A stretch of DNA of 40,534 nucleotides, taken from positions 1 to 40,534 of the forward strand of contig CAKZZM010000105.1 in NCBI GenBank assembly GCA_937885465.1, given 5' to 3'. This document shows positions 24,151 to 31,902 of the stretch, one piece after another. This DNA comes from an uncultured Bacteroidales bacterium. Its GTDB lineage: Bacteria > Bacteroidota > Bacteroidia > Bacteroidales > Paludibacteraceae. Made by a program: the position numbers and the translations under genes. Position 1 is the first letter of the stretch; every line of letters begins with the position of its first letter. The notes under the pieces were generated by a model that saw nothing but the letters and a program-made list of their open reading frames with translations, made no database searches and was not told where the DNA came from.

Positions 24151-24177
24151 TTTAACTTGACTTAGTCACTAAAACAT

Positions 24178-24216
24178 ACACCACCGGCAAAGTCAACGCC
24201 GGTGGTGTATCTTTTT
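24178..24216 (+). terminator. Intrinsic terminator after triplet 2
   Basis: An 11-bp perfect stem, ACACCACCGGC (24178-24188) and GCCGGTGGTGT (24198-24208), with a 9-nt loop is followed by ATCTTTTT. It also shows that the M6 gene must start after it, at the ATG at 24223. Confidence 0.85.
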
Positions 24217-24222
24217 ACAATA

Positions 24223-26634
24223 ATGTTCGTTTACGTTTTGAAAAGATTATCATTCATATTAGTATTGTTGTGCTCTTGGCTGATTAGCGCAAAGGCGGTG
24301 CCTGCATCACCTGACATCTTTATTGCTACTATGGCAGACGGCACTACCCTGCGAGCACAACTATGCGGCGACGAGTACTGCCACTGGTATGCAGACGAGA
24401 AAGGCAAAGTGCTAACGCAAAAAGATAATATTTTCAGATATGCCGACAGCGAAGAAATTCGTTCACTCAAAGCTCAACGACTGTCCGTTCGCAAAGCAAG
24501 AGCAAATACGGCAATACAATCATCATTTCCGAAAACAGGCACTATACGCATACCTGTAATACTCGTTGAGTTTTCCGATTTATCCTTCACTATTGACAGC
24601 CCCGCGGAATGTTTCTCTCGCTTCTACAACGAAGAGCACTACTCCGATAATGGTAGCACAGGCTCTGTTGCCGATTACTACAAGGCTTCCTCGTTTGGGA
24701 AACTCAACCTTCAATTCGATATTTACGGACCATACCAACTATCCGACAACGAAGAGTATTATGGCGGAAACACATCCAACTCAAGCACAAAAAACGCACA
24801 AGAGTTAGTAAAAGAGGCAGTCAGATTAGCATACGCCAGTGGCGTTGATTTTAGTCAGTACGACAGCAACAACGACTCGCAGATCGATAATATCTCAATC
24901 ATCACGGCAGGGCATAACGAGGCAGAAGGCGGAGGAGAGAAATGCATCTGGCCGCACCAAAGTTCGGTATGGAACTCCACACGCATCGGAAATGTAAATA
25001 TGGGGTCATACCTTATGATATCCGAACTGCGCGGTTCAAGAGGCTCGCTAATGGCTAATATCGGCACTTACTGCCATGAGTTCGGGCATGTGTTAGGCTT
25101 ACCCGACCTCTATGACACCACCGACAAAAGCGACGGCAGTAGCACCTACACCGTCGGGACTTGGGATGTGATGTGCTCCGGACCATACAATAACTCCTCA
25201 CGCACACCGCCACTATACTCTGCCTTCGAAAGGTTCGTAACGGGCTGGCTCACTCCCGAACAAATAACAACTGCCGGCAACCTCACTCTTGAGCCTATCG
25301 AGACATCTAACACAGCCTGCCTCATCGCCTCTGCTAAACATAACATGCAGCCGCTCAACCCTTCACCATCAGAATATTTCCTTATAGAAAACAGGCAGAG
25401 AGTCGGTTGGGACTCTGTTTCTGCATGCCTACCCGGCACAGGACTACTCATCTCGCATATCACTTACTCCTACCAAGAATGGAATAACAACACCTTCAAT
25501 AACTCCACCCCGCTCGGCTACGACATTGTAGAGGCATATAACAGTGCCCCCTCTGCCTCTTCTGCTACCGACACCTACCCCGGTACTGCCAATGTAACAT
25601 CGTGGACACCGCAACTCAATAGCGGACAATCGCTCACACAATATGCCCTGCATAATATCTATCAGCGAAACAACGGCAATATATCCTTTACCTTCGGTGA
25701 CGCAGATAATGCCGGTTTTGTCTTCACCCCCGAACAGATAGATACTCTCCAAACCACCTTCGAAGTTCGGGCAGTTGAATATTCTACCGCAAAAGCCGTA
25801 ATAAGCATTAACGGCTTTACTACACCTTCGGTAACATACAGTGTCTCGGGTAGATTTCAATTCTCTTTGGACAGCACCACCTGGCATTCGGCATCTTCCT
25901 CCGTAAGAGACTCCGTTTCGCTTGACGAAGCGTACAGCAGAATCATCTTCCTCCGCTACAACCCTGCTCGCCAACGATGCACGCCTGAAACAGGTGCTCT
26001 CTCGGTGTTCTCTGCCGATAGTTCCGTCTATGCCGGACTGCCGCTCTTAGGTCTTGCACCGCGCCCCGTCTATATAACACCCGTTGATACCATCAGCGTT
26101 GATAATATAACGGAAACCTCTTTCCGCGCTACGTGGAACGAGGTGGAAGATGCGGAGTACTACAAAGTTAATTTGTACGAACAGACCATCTCAGGTCAGG
26201 ATACTGCTTACAACCTTATATATACCCGCGAGACCTACGCCCCGACGAAAGCAGCCATCTTCTCTAACCTCAAAAGCGGCAGTGTCTATGCCGTGTCAGT
26301 GCAGGCAGCAGAACAGAAGAGTTGCAGAGAGAACACCACCGCCGCGCGTTGGGTTACCGCCCGAACACAATCATCACTCTTTGGCGGACAAGTACCGATT
26401 ATCCTGCTCGATAACGGCTCGTATGCCCTACTATTAAACGGACAGACATCCGAACAAGCAACGCTATCCGTATTCGCCTCAGACGGCAGCATAATATCCT
26501 CCGTCGAAGTAGCGGAAGGGACCGACAAACCGGTCATCCCCACAGAACAGTTGCAACACGGCAAACTATATCTTATCAAACTTTACTCCGCCACATTCAC
26601 ACGCAAGTCAATCTGGGGAAAACTATTGTATTAG
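24223..26634 (+). CDS. Secreted M6 family (immune inhibitor A-like) metalloprotease with FN3 and probable type IX sorting domain
   Basis: The 803-residue product has a hydrophobic signal segment (LSFILVLLCSWLISAKA) and a pro-region. The M6 catalytic domain carries the extended zinc motif HEFGHVLGLPD (285-295; His285, Glu286, His289) and then VGTWDVMCSGPYN. A fibronectin type III-like module follows (ETSFRATWNEVEDAEYYKVN, LKSGSVYAVSVQA). The last 80 or so residues (ATLSVFASDGSIISSVEVAE, LQHGKLYLIKLY) resemble a type IX secretion C-terminal domain. The enzyme is likely exported and surface-attached or released, degrading proteins outside the cell. The GTG 7 codons upstream lies inside the terminator stem and is rejected as the start. 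No clear promoter is seen in the 14 bp between terminator and ATG, so partial read-through is possible. Confidence 0.9.
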   Translation: MFVYVLKRLSFILVLLCSWLISAKAVPASPDIFIATMADGTTLRAQLCGDEYCHWYADEKGKVLTQKDNIFRYADSEEIRSLKAQRLSVRKARANTAIQSSFPKTGTIRIPVILVEFSDLSFTIDSPAECFSRFYNEEHYSDNGSTGSVADYYKASSFGKLNLQFDIYGPYQLSDNEEYYGGNTSNSSTKNAQELVKEAVRLAYASGVDFSQYDSNNDSQIDNISIITAGHNEAEGGGEKCIWPHQSSVWNSTRIGNVNMGSYLMISELRGSRGSLMANIGTYCHEFGHVLGLPDLYDTTDKSDGSSTYTVGTWDVMCSGPYNNSSRTPPLYSAFERFVTGWLTPEQITTAGNLTLEPIETSNTACLIASAKHNMQPLNPSPSEYFLIENRQRVGWDSVSACLPGTGLLISHITYSYQEWNNNTFNNSTPLGYDIVEAYNSAPSASSATDTYPGTANVTSWTPQLNSGQSLTQYALHNIYQRNNGNISFTFGDADNAGFVFTPEQIDTLQTTFEVRAVEYSTAKAVISINGFTTPSVTYSVSGRFQFSLDSTTWHSASSSVRDSVSLDEAYSRIIFLRYNPARQRCTPETGALSVFSADSSVYAGLPLLGLAPRPVYITPVDTISVDNITETSFRATWNEVEDAEYYKVNLYEQTISGQDTAYNLIYTRETYAPTKAAIFSNLKSGSVYAVSVQAAEQKSCRENTTAARWVTARTQSSLFGGQVPIILLDNGSYALLLNGQTSEQATLSVFASDGSIISSVEVAEGTDKPVIPTEQLQHGKLYLIKLYSATFTRKSIWGKLLY

Positions 26635-26732
26635 CAAATTTCTTACCACACGCAGAGACTGCTAACAGATCCGGCGACACATAAAAAATCATTACAAACC
26701 GTGTTAAAAACTATATAATCCGCAGGAATTGT

Positions 26733-26764
26733 ATTGTCAAATTTCCAAAAATATATTAACTTTG
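26733..26764 (+). promoter_or_regulatory. Promoter of the C10 protease gene
   Basis: ATTG (26733-26736), a 20-bp spacer and TAACTTTG (26757-26764) match the Bacteroidetes consensus. The ATG follows at 26796, about 26 bases after the predicted start site. The protease therefore has its own transcript. Confidence 0.72.
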
Positions 26765-26795
26765 CAATATATCGCATATTTAACCCAAATCTCTT

Positions 26796-27938
26796 ATGAA
26801 ACGTAACTTTTATACTATCCTTTTGACTATTGCTGCAATAACTGCATCGGCGCAGCCGATGCACCTTCAACTTGCTAAACAAGGCGAGACATCGGTTCTC
26901 GTCAACCCCGCCAATCAGGATGTTTTGGCAATCTTCGACCATGATGTTAACTCCCTTGCTGACATGCCTGCCGAAATGTTGTCGTTCCTTGAACTATACA
27001 CTACGGATACAGAAAATTTCGAAGATGCCTTCGTCTCGTTAGGTGATGCCTCAACCGACACTATCGGTCCGCTTCTCGGTCCGATTATGTTCGACCAGGG
27101 AACGCCCTACAACGACCGCTGCCCCGTGCTGAACGGAGCACGCTCCTTAACAGGCTGCGTCGCAACCGCTATGGCGCAGGTTATGGCTTATTGGAAATAC
27201 CCCGCTGTAGGTACCGGTTCTGCCACTTACACCTCGTCCAACGGTGCCGCCACATACGACTTTACCGCGCATCCCTTCGACTGGAATAATATCCTTAACA
27301 CCTACACTATCTCACCCCTCGGCAGTATTACTAATTATAACGCTAATCAGGCGGCAGCCATAGCAGAGTTGATGCTCGCCTGCGGAGCCTCCGTCAATAT
27401 GGATTACGATGCGTCAGGTAGCGGTTCCTATATCTCTCATGCCTACACCGCCTTGAAAAACCACTTCGGCTACTCCTCTGATATCCGCTATCTCGAATCC
27501 AACGACCCCGATTGGGACGATTGGGCTGACGCTCTGCGCGGACAGTTCGACAAGGGTCTGCCCATCCTCTACGGCGGTATAAGCACCGGTGGCGGACACG
27601 CCTTCGTACTGGACGGCTACTACATCGAGACATTGCAATCCGGCAACACACGCACACGCTTCCACGTCAACTGGGGGTGGAACGGCAGCCAAAACGGATG
27701 GTTCCTCCTACCAAAACTGCAACCTGAAGGCAACGACAATTACTCTAACCTCAACCAGCGATTAGTGATGAATATCTACCCGAAAGATCATGTTGATGTA
27801 GAGAATATCGAGACTTCGGAGCACGCAACCCCCGACCTCACCAAACCTATCTACAACATCCTTGGCGTGCCGGTTGCACCATCCTCACTCCACCCCGCCA
27901 CAATATATATCCAAAAAGGCGTGAAATTTATGCTTTAA
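26796..27938 (+). CDS. Secreted C10 family (streptopain/SpeB-like) cysteine protease
   Basis: The 380-residue product has a signal peptide (MKRNFYTILLTIAAITASAQ) and a short pro-region of about 75-80 residues. The C10 catalytic core follows: nucleophile Cys121 in SLTGCVATAMAQVMAYWKYP, His268 in GGGHAFVLDGYY, and the conserved Trp segment FHVNWGWNG (289-297). The C-terminal tail IYNILGVPVAPSSLHPATIY resembles the short end segment seen on many Bacteroidales secreted proteins. Relatives include SpeB, P. gingivalis periodontain/PrtT and Bacteroides fragilis Bfp proteases. The region before the catalytic Cys is shorter than in SpeB (Cys192 of the precursor, from memory), so the inhibitory prodomain may be reduced. 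It is the last gene of the protease/SusCD block and has its own promoter. Confidence 0.93.
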   Translation: MKRNFYTILLTIAAITASAQPMHLQLAKQGETSVLVNPANQDVLAIFDHDVNSLADMPAEMLSFLELYTTDTENFEDAFVSLGDASTDTIGPLLGPIMFDQGTPYNDRCPVLNGARSLTGCVATAMAQVMAYWKYPAVGTGSATYTSSNGAATYDFTAHPFDWNNILNTYTISPLGSITNYNANQAAAIAELMLACGASVNMDYDASGSGSYISHAYTALKNHFGYSSDIRYLESNDPDWDDWADALRGQFDKGLPILYGGISTGGGHAFVLDGYYIETLQSGNTRTRFHVNWGWNGSQNGWFLLPKLQPEGNDNYSNLNQRLVMNIYPKDHVDVENIETSEHATPDLTKPIYNILGVPVAPSSLHPATIYIQKGVKFML

Positions 27939-27997
27939 GAAATTTATCACAGGTCATCTGCTGATAACATATCGCCTAACGATCGGTTGGGGATAAA

Positions 27998-28036
27998 ACA
28001 ACATAGCCGCACTAATTTATTGTGCGGCTATGTTGT
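27998..28036. terminator. Bidirectional terminator between the C10 protease gene and uxaA
   Basis: A 15-bp perfect stem, ACAACATAGCCGCAC (27998-28012) and GTGCGGCTATGTTGT (28022-28036), has a 9-nt loop. It lies between two convergent genes and has short T-rich tails on both strands. Confidence 0.85.
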
Positions 28037-28051
28037 TTGGTTTAATGAAAC

Positions 28052-28106
28052 GCTGTTTAAATGCTGTTTAAATAGCGTTTAAATAGCATTGAAACCGGAT
28101 TAAAAT
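28052..28106. repeat. 11-bp TTTAAA tandem repeat behind uxaA
   Basis: Consecutive 11-bp units read GCTGTTTAAAT, GCTGTTTAAAT, AGCGTTTAAAT, AGCATTGAAAC and CGGATTAAAAT, with degeneration toward the uxaA stop. The period and the TTTAAA core match the array at 6009-6063. The two arrays are otherwise unrelated in position: both lie just downstream of a minus-strand stop codon. Confidence 0.8.
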
Positions 28107-28112
28107 CGGCAT

Positions 28113-29594
28113 TTATAGTGTTACACCTGTCTTGAAGATTGCTATTTCGTGGTAACCGTTTTTCTCATTATTAGTGAGGTTGCCATTGGCAATACCGAGC
28201 ACAAAGTCGATGAATCTGTGCGTCACATCCTCCATCTTCTCCCCCTCGGCGATAACACCTGCATTGAAATCTATCCACAAGGGCTTATTATTATACAGAT
28301 TGCTGTTAGTGCTTATCTTCACTGTCGGCACATAGGTACCGAACGGCGTTCCTCGACCTGTTGTAAACAGCACTAAATGGCAGCCGCATGATGCAAGAGC
28401 GGTAGCGGCAACGAGGTCATTGCCCGGTGCCGACAAGAGGTTCAATCCTTTATGTTGTATCCTCTCGCCGTAAGGCATCACGCCTCTTACTAACGAAGAC
28501 CCGCATTTCTGCGTGCAACCGAGAGCCTTATCTTCAAGTGTGCTTATCCCGCCTGCTTTGTTACCCGGCGACGGGTTCTCGCCTACCGGCTCACCATGGG
28601 AAAGGAAATAATCTTTGAAATCGTTGATAAGCGACACGGTCTGCTCAAACAGCTCTTTATTAGCGCACCTATTCATCAATATCGTTTCTGCTCCGAACAT
28701 CTCCGGCACTTCGGTCAATACCGTTGTCCCTCCTTGCGCCACAAGCCAATCTGACAGGCAACCGAGTAAAGGGTTGGCGGTTATGCCCGAGAAGCCGTCC
28801 GAGCCGCCGCATTTCAGGCCTATTCGCAACTCCGACACCGGCACTTCTTCGCGCTTATCGCTCTGCATCTTTGAGTATAAGTCGCGGGCAATCGCCATTC
28901 CTGCCTCTACCTCATCGCCCTGCACTTTCTGCGACACGAGAAAGCGTACTCTATCTTTATTATAATCACCGCAGAACTGCTCAAACACATCAGGCTGATT
29001 GTTTTCACAACCTAAGCCCACAACCAAAACGGCTCCGGCATTGGGGTGATGAACCATATCACGAAGGATCTTTTTGGTGTTCTCATGGTCGTCGCCGAGT
29101 TGCGAACAACCATAGTTATGCGGAAAAGCAAAGATATTCTCACCACCCGTCTCCTCACGAAGACGAGCCGCAATCTTCTCTATTATACCATTTACGCAAC
29201 CAACGGTCGGAATAATCCAAAACTCATTACGAATACCCACATCTCCATTCTTACGGCGATAGCCCATAAAGGTACGATGCTCGTCAGGAATATTCAGCAC
29301 TACATCTACGGGGTGATACTCGTATGACAGTAAGCCGGCAAGATTAGTCTTAATATTATTCTCGTTCATCCATGAGCCCGACTTTTTCGACTCCTTCGCA
29401 TGCCCGATCGGGAAACCGTACTTAATTACATTCTCGCCTTCCTCTATATCTCTAATTGCAATCTTATGCCCCGCGGGAACATCTTCAATAACTGTGATAT
29501 TAACTCCGTCAACACTGATAATAGAGCCTTTGGCCTGAGGCTGAATAGCAACAACAACATTGTCGCTCGGGTGGATTTTAAGGATATCTGTCAT
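28113..29594 (-). CDS. uxaA: Altronate dehydratase
   Basis: UxaA converts D-altronate to 2-keto-3-deoxygluconate in galacturonate catabolism. The 493-residue product has the N-terminal SAF-like domain (about 1-90, including VIEDVPAGHKIAIRDIEEGE) followed by the large dehydratase domain. Visible signatures are FPHNYGCSQLGDDHENTKKI, LGCENNQPD, KCGGSDGFSG and ALGCTQKCGSS. These match UxaA/GarD-type hydro-lyases, so a related sugar-acid dehydratase cannot be excluded. It stands alone: no uxaB, uxaC, kdgK or pectin genes are in view. It has its own promoter at 29653-29684 and a leader with a small hairpin, CTCGGC/GCCGAG (29613-29630). Confidence 0.9.
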   Translation of the reverse strand: MTDILKIHPSDNVVVAIQPQAKGSIISVDGVNITVIEDVPAGHKIAIRDIEEGENVIKYGFPIGHAKESKKSGSWMNENNIKTNLAGLLSYEYHPVDVVLNIPDEHRTFMGYRRKNGDVGIRNEFWIIPTVGCVNGIIEKIAARLREETGGENIFAFPHNYGCSQLGDDHENTKKILRDMVHHPNAGAVLVVGLGCENNQPDVFEQFCGDYNKDRVRFLVSQKVQGDEVEAGMAIARDLYSKMQSDKREEVPVSELRIGLKCGGSDGFSGITANPLLGCLSDWLVAQGGTTVLTEVPEMFGAETILMNRCANKELFEQTVSLINDFKDYFLSHGEPVGENPSPGNKAGGISTLEDKALGCTQKCGSSLVRGVMPYGERIQHKGLNLLSAPGNDLVAATALASCGCHLVLFTTGRGTPFGTYVPTVKISTNSNLYNNKPLWIDFNAGVIAEGEKMEDVTHRFIDFVLGIANGNLTNNEKNGYHEIAIFKTGVTL

Positions 29595-29652
29595 ATTAAA
29601 AACTGATTAACCCTCGGCATATTCGCCGAGAAAAGTACTACACTACTAACCA

Positions 29653-29684
29653 CAAAATTACAATTTAAATTTTATGTAAACAAG
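29653..29684 (-). promoter_or_regulatory. Promoter of uxaA
   Basis: On the minus strand CTTG (29684-29681), a 20-bp spacer and TAATTTTG (29660-29653) match the consensus. The leader of about 55 nt contains a 6-bp hairpin at 29613-29630 that could be regulatory. Confidence 0.68.
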
Positions 29685-29723
29685 AAAAATATGTTTTTTC
29701 TTTTCAATGTCGGCAAAAAACAG

Positions 29724-29731
29724 TACCTTTG
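29724..29731 (+). promoter_or_regulatory. Probable -7 element of the proS promoter
   Basis: TACCTTTG fits TAnnTTTG. The -33 position about 20 bp upstream is T-rich but lacks a clear TTG. If real, it lies downstream of the first possible proS start (29707), supporting the ATG at 29788. Confidence 0.55.
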
Positions 29732-29787
29732 CAAAACGAGAAAATAAAGGGCAAAAAGTCTTTTACAAAGTAAAACTATCAAAGAAA

Positions 29788-31263
29788 ATGGCATATCAGA
29801 AACTAACATCTCGACAAGAGAATTACTCACAGTGGTATAACGAATTAGTAGTCAAAGCCGACTTGGCGGAGCAATCAGCCGTTCGCGGTTGTATGGTTAT
29901 CAAGCCTTACGGCTACGCTATATGGGAGCGCATTCAGCAAGGCTTAGATGCCCGCTTCAAAGAGCAAGGCGTGCAGAATGCATATTTCCCGCTTCTTATT
30001 CCTAAATCCTTTCTCAGCCGCGAAGCGGAGCATGTGGAGGGTTTTGCAAAAGAGTGCGCCGTTGTTACACACCACCGCTTGAAAAACGCCGCCGACGGCA
30101 AAGGCGTGGTGGTTGACCCCGATGCACGCTTAGAGGAAGAGTTGATTATTCGCCCTACTTCTGAGACTATCATTTGGTCCACATATAAAGGCTGGATCAA
30201 CTCATATCGCGACCTGCCCATACTCTGCAACCAGTGGTGCAATGTGATGCGTTGGGAGATGCGTACCCGCCTTTTCCTGCGTACGGCAGAGTTCTTGTGG
30301 CAAGAAGGTCATACCGCTCACGCCACCAAAGAAGAAGCGGAAAACTACGCTCGCCGAATGCTCGATGTCTATGCCGACTTTGCAGAGAATATCATGGCGA
30401 TACCGGTTATTAAGGGTGTTAAGTCACCCAACGAACGCTTTGCCGGCGCACTCAACACCTACTGCATCGAAGCAATGATGCAGGACGGCAAGGCTCTGCA
30501 GGCAGGCACCTCGCACTTCCTCGGACAGAATTTCGCCAAGTCGTTCGATGTTACGTTCCTTAATAAGGAGAACAAGCCGGAATATGTATGGGCAACCTCT
30601 TGGGGCGTATCAACCCGCTTGATGGGAGCACTCATCATGACCCACTCTGACGATAACGGTCTCGTCCTTCCGCCGCACCTGGCACCTATTCAGGTTGTCA
30701 TCGTGCCCATCTTCAAGAAAGAAGAACAACTCCAAGAGATTCTTGAGAAGATCAACCCTATAGCCGACCGGCTCAAGACGCAGGGTGTTCGCGTTAAGAT
30801 TGACACTGCCGATAATATGACCCCGGGATTTAAGTTCGCCGAATATGAGATGCGCGGCGTGCCCGTTCGCCTCGCCATTGGCGCAAGAGATATAGAAGCC
30901 GGCACTATCGAGGTGGCACGACGCGATACACTCACCAAAGAGACACTGCCTTTGGACGGAATAGTAGAACATATAACCGCACTGCTCGAACAGATACAAA
31001 GCAATATCTATAAGAAAGCACTTGATTTCCGCATTGGCAATACCCGCAAATGCGACTCATACGAAGAGTTCAAAGAGGAGATTAAGAAGGGCGGATTTCT
31101 TCTCTGCCACTGGGACGGCACACCCGAAACAGAAGAGAGAATAAAAGAAGAGACAAAAGCCACCATACGCTGCATACCGTTAGAAAGAGACGGAGAAGAA
31201 GGCAAATGTATGGTTACAGGCAAGCCCTCCGCCGGAAGAGTAGTCTTCGCCATAGCATATTAA
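29788..31263 (+). CDS. proS: Prolyl-tRNA synthetase (short, archaeal/eukaryote-like type)
   Basis: ProS charges tRNA-Pro with proline. The 491-residue product is a class II synthetase. It contains RGCMVIKPYGYAIWERIQ near motif 1, LIIRPTSETIIW and RWEMRTRLFLRTAEFLWQEG (motif 2 region), and WATSWGVSTRLMGALIMTHSD (motif 3 region). An anticodon-binding domain and a C-terminal zinc-binding-like end follow (LLCHWDGTPETEERIKEETK). The length near 490 and MAYQKLTSRQENYSQWYNEL start match the archaeal-like ProRS used by Bacteroidetes, without the editing insertion of E. coli ProRS. The ATG at 29788 is preferred because a -7 promoter element (29724-29731) lies between it and the earlier ATG at 29707. 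Confidence 0.95.
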   Translation: MAYQKLTSRQENYSQWYNELVVKADLAEQSAVRGCMVIKPYGYAIWERIQQGLDARFKEQGVQNAYFPLLIPKSFLSREAEHVEGFAKECAVVTHHRLKNAADGKGVVVDPDARLEEELIIRPTSETIIWSTYKGWINSYRDLPILCNQWCNVMRWEMRTRLFLRTAEFLWQEGHTAHATKEEAENYARRMLDVYADFAENIMAIPVIKGVKSPNERFAGALNTYCIEAMMQDGKALQAGTSHFLGQNFAKSFDVTFLNKENKPEYVWATSWGVSTRLMGALIMTHSDDNGLVLPPHLAPIQVVIVPIFKKEEQLQEILEKINPIADRLKTQGVRVKIDTADNMTPGFKFAEYEMRGVPVRLAIGARDIEAGTIEVARRDTLTKETLPLDGIVEHITALLEQIQSNIYKKALDFRIGNTRKCDSYEEFKEEIKKGGFLLCHWDGTPETEERIKEETKATIRCIPLERDGEEGKCMVTGKPSAGRVVFAIAY

Positions 31264-31293
31264 TCCCAAATCGGTCGTTAGACTGCTTTGCGC

Positions 31294-31331
31294 TTACAAT
31301 GAGAGACGGTTACATTACAATGAGAGACGGT
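31294..31331. repeat. 17-bp direct repeat overlapping hairpin copy 2
   Basis: TTACAATGAGAGACGGT occurs at 31294-31310 and 31315-31331 (period 21 bp). The second copy runs into the hairpin element at 31323-31347, as if the left part of that element had been duplicated. Confidence 0.88.
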
Positions 31332-31347
31332 GGAAAACACCGTCTCT
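31323..31347 (-). repeat. Perfect 25-bp hairpin element, copy 2 (between convergent proS and hpt)
   Basis: Arms AGAGACGGTG (31323-31332) and CACCGTCTCT (31338-31347) enclose loop GAAAA. On the minus strand the loop reads TTTTC, so this is copy 1 (17529-17553) in reverse with a single difference in 25 bases. It sits between two converging stops and may stop transcription in both directions, although no T run follows. Confidence 0.88.
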
Positions 31348-31357
31348 TCCGTTAAAT

Positions 31358-31861
31358 TTAACAGTCAATAACTCCAAGATACGGCAGATACCTGTCCTTA
31401 CCGTTGTTATCCATACCGCAACCGACGAAGAAGTCGCCACTATCGTCAACAATACCCGTTACGAGATTTATATCTTCACGAAGGTGACCGCCCTTACGCT
31501 TAATTAGCGTTACAAAAGTTTGTGAGGCTGAATGTTGCTCTGCAAGCCAATCGGAAATGGCATTAAGCGTTATGCCCGAATCGCAAATATCATCCACCAC
31601 TATTACATCCTTACCCTCAAGGTTCATCAACGGAAGGTACTCAATCTTCAAATCTGATTGCTCCTTGCCGACGCGGGAAGATATTTTGATAACATTAACA
31701 AACGGCGGAGGAGTGAGGAAACGGCGTATCAGTTCATGAGCGAACCACATACCTCCGTTCATCAATATGAGCAAATAGGAATTATCTGTTATGTGAACCT
31801 TCTCGGCGATATCATTAATTGCCTTCTGAACGGTATTTGAAGAGTACTTGATGCGATACAT
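31358..31861 (-). CDS. hpt: Hypoxanthine (guanine) phosphoribosyltransferase
   Basis: Hpt salvages hypoxanthine and guanine with PRPP to IMP and GMP. The 167-residue product starts MYRIKYSSNTVQKAINDIAE, followed by LLILMNGGMWFAHELIRRF and the PRPP-binding loop VIVVDDICDSGITLNAI. It ends with VGCGMDNNGKDRYLPYLGVI, the usual Hpt closing segment (normally G.G.D...YR.LP.IG). The ATG at 31861 gives a family-typical length and leaves 41 bp to the preceding gene; the longer open frame to 31957 would overlap that gene. It is the last gene of a long minus-strand series and faces proS across the hairpin element. Confidence 0.9.
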   Translation of the reverse strand: MYRIKYSSNTVQKAINDIAEKVHITDNSYLLILMNGGMWFAHELIRRFLTPPPFVNVIKISSRVGKEQSDLKIEYLPLMNLEGKDVIVVDDICDSGITLNAISDWLAEQHSASQTFVTLIKRKGGHLREDINLVTGIVDDSGDFFVGCGMDNNGKDRYLPYLGVIDC

Positions 31862-31902
31862 TTTATCGGGAATTATAATCAGATTATTATTTCTAAACTT
31901 AT

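Noticed and set aside
29707..29787. 27-codon extension of proS
   Set aside because: It lies over a -7 promoter element and is not part of the ProS family N-terminus.
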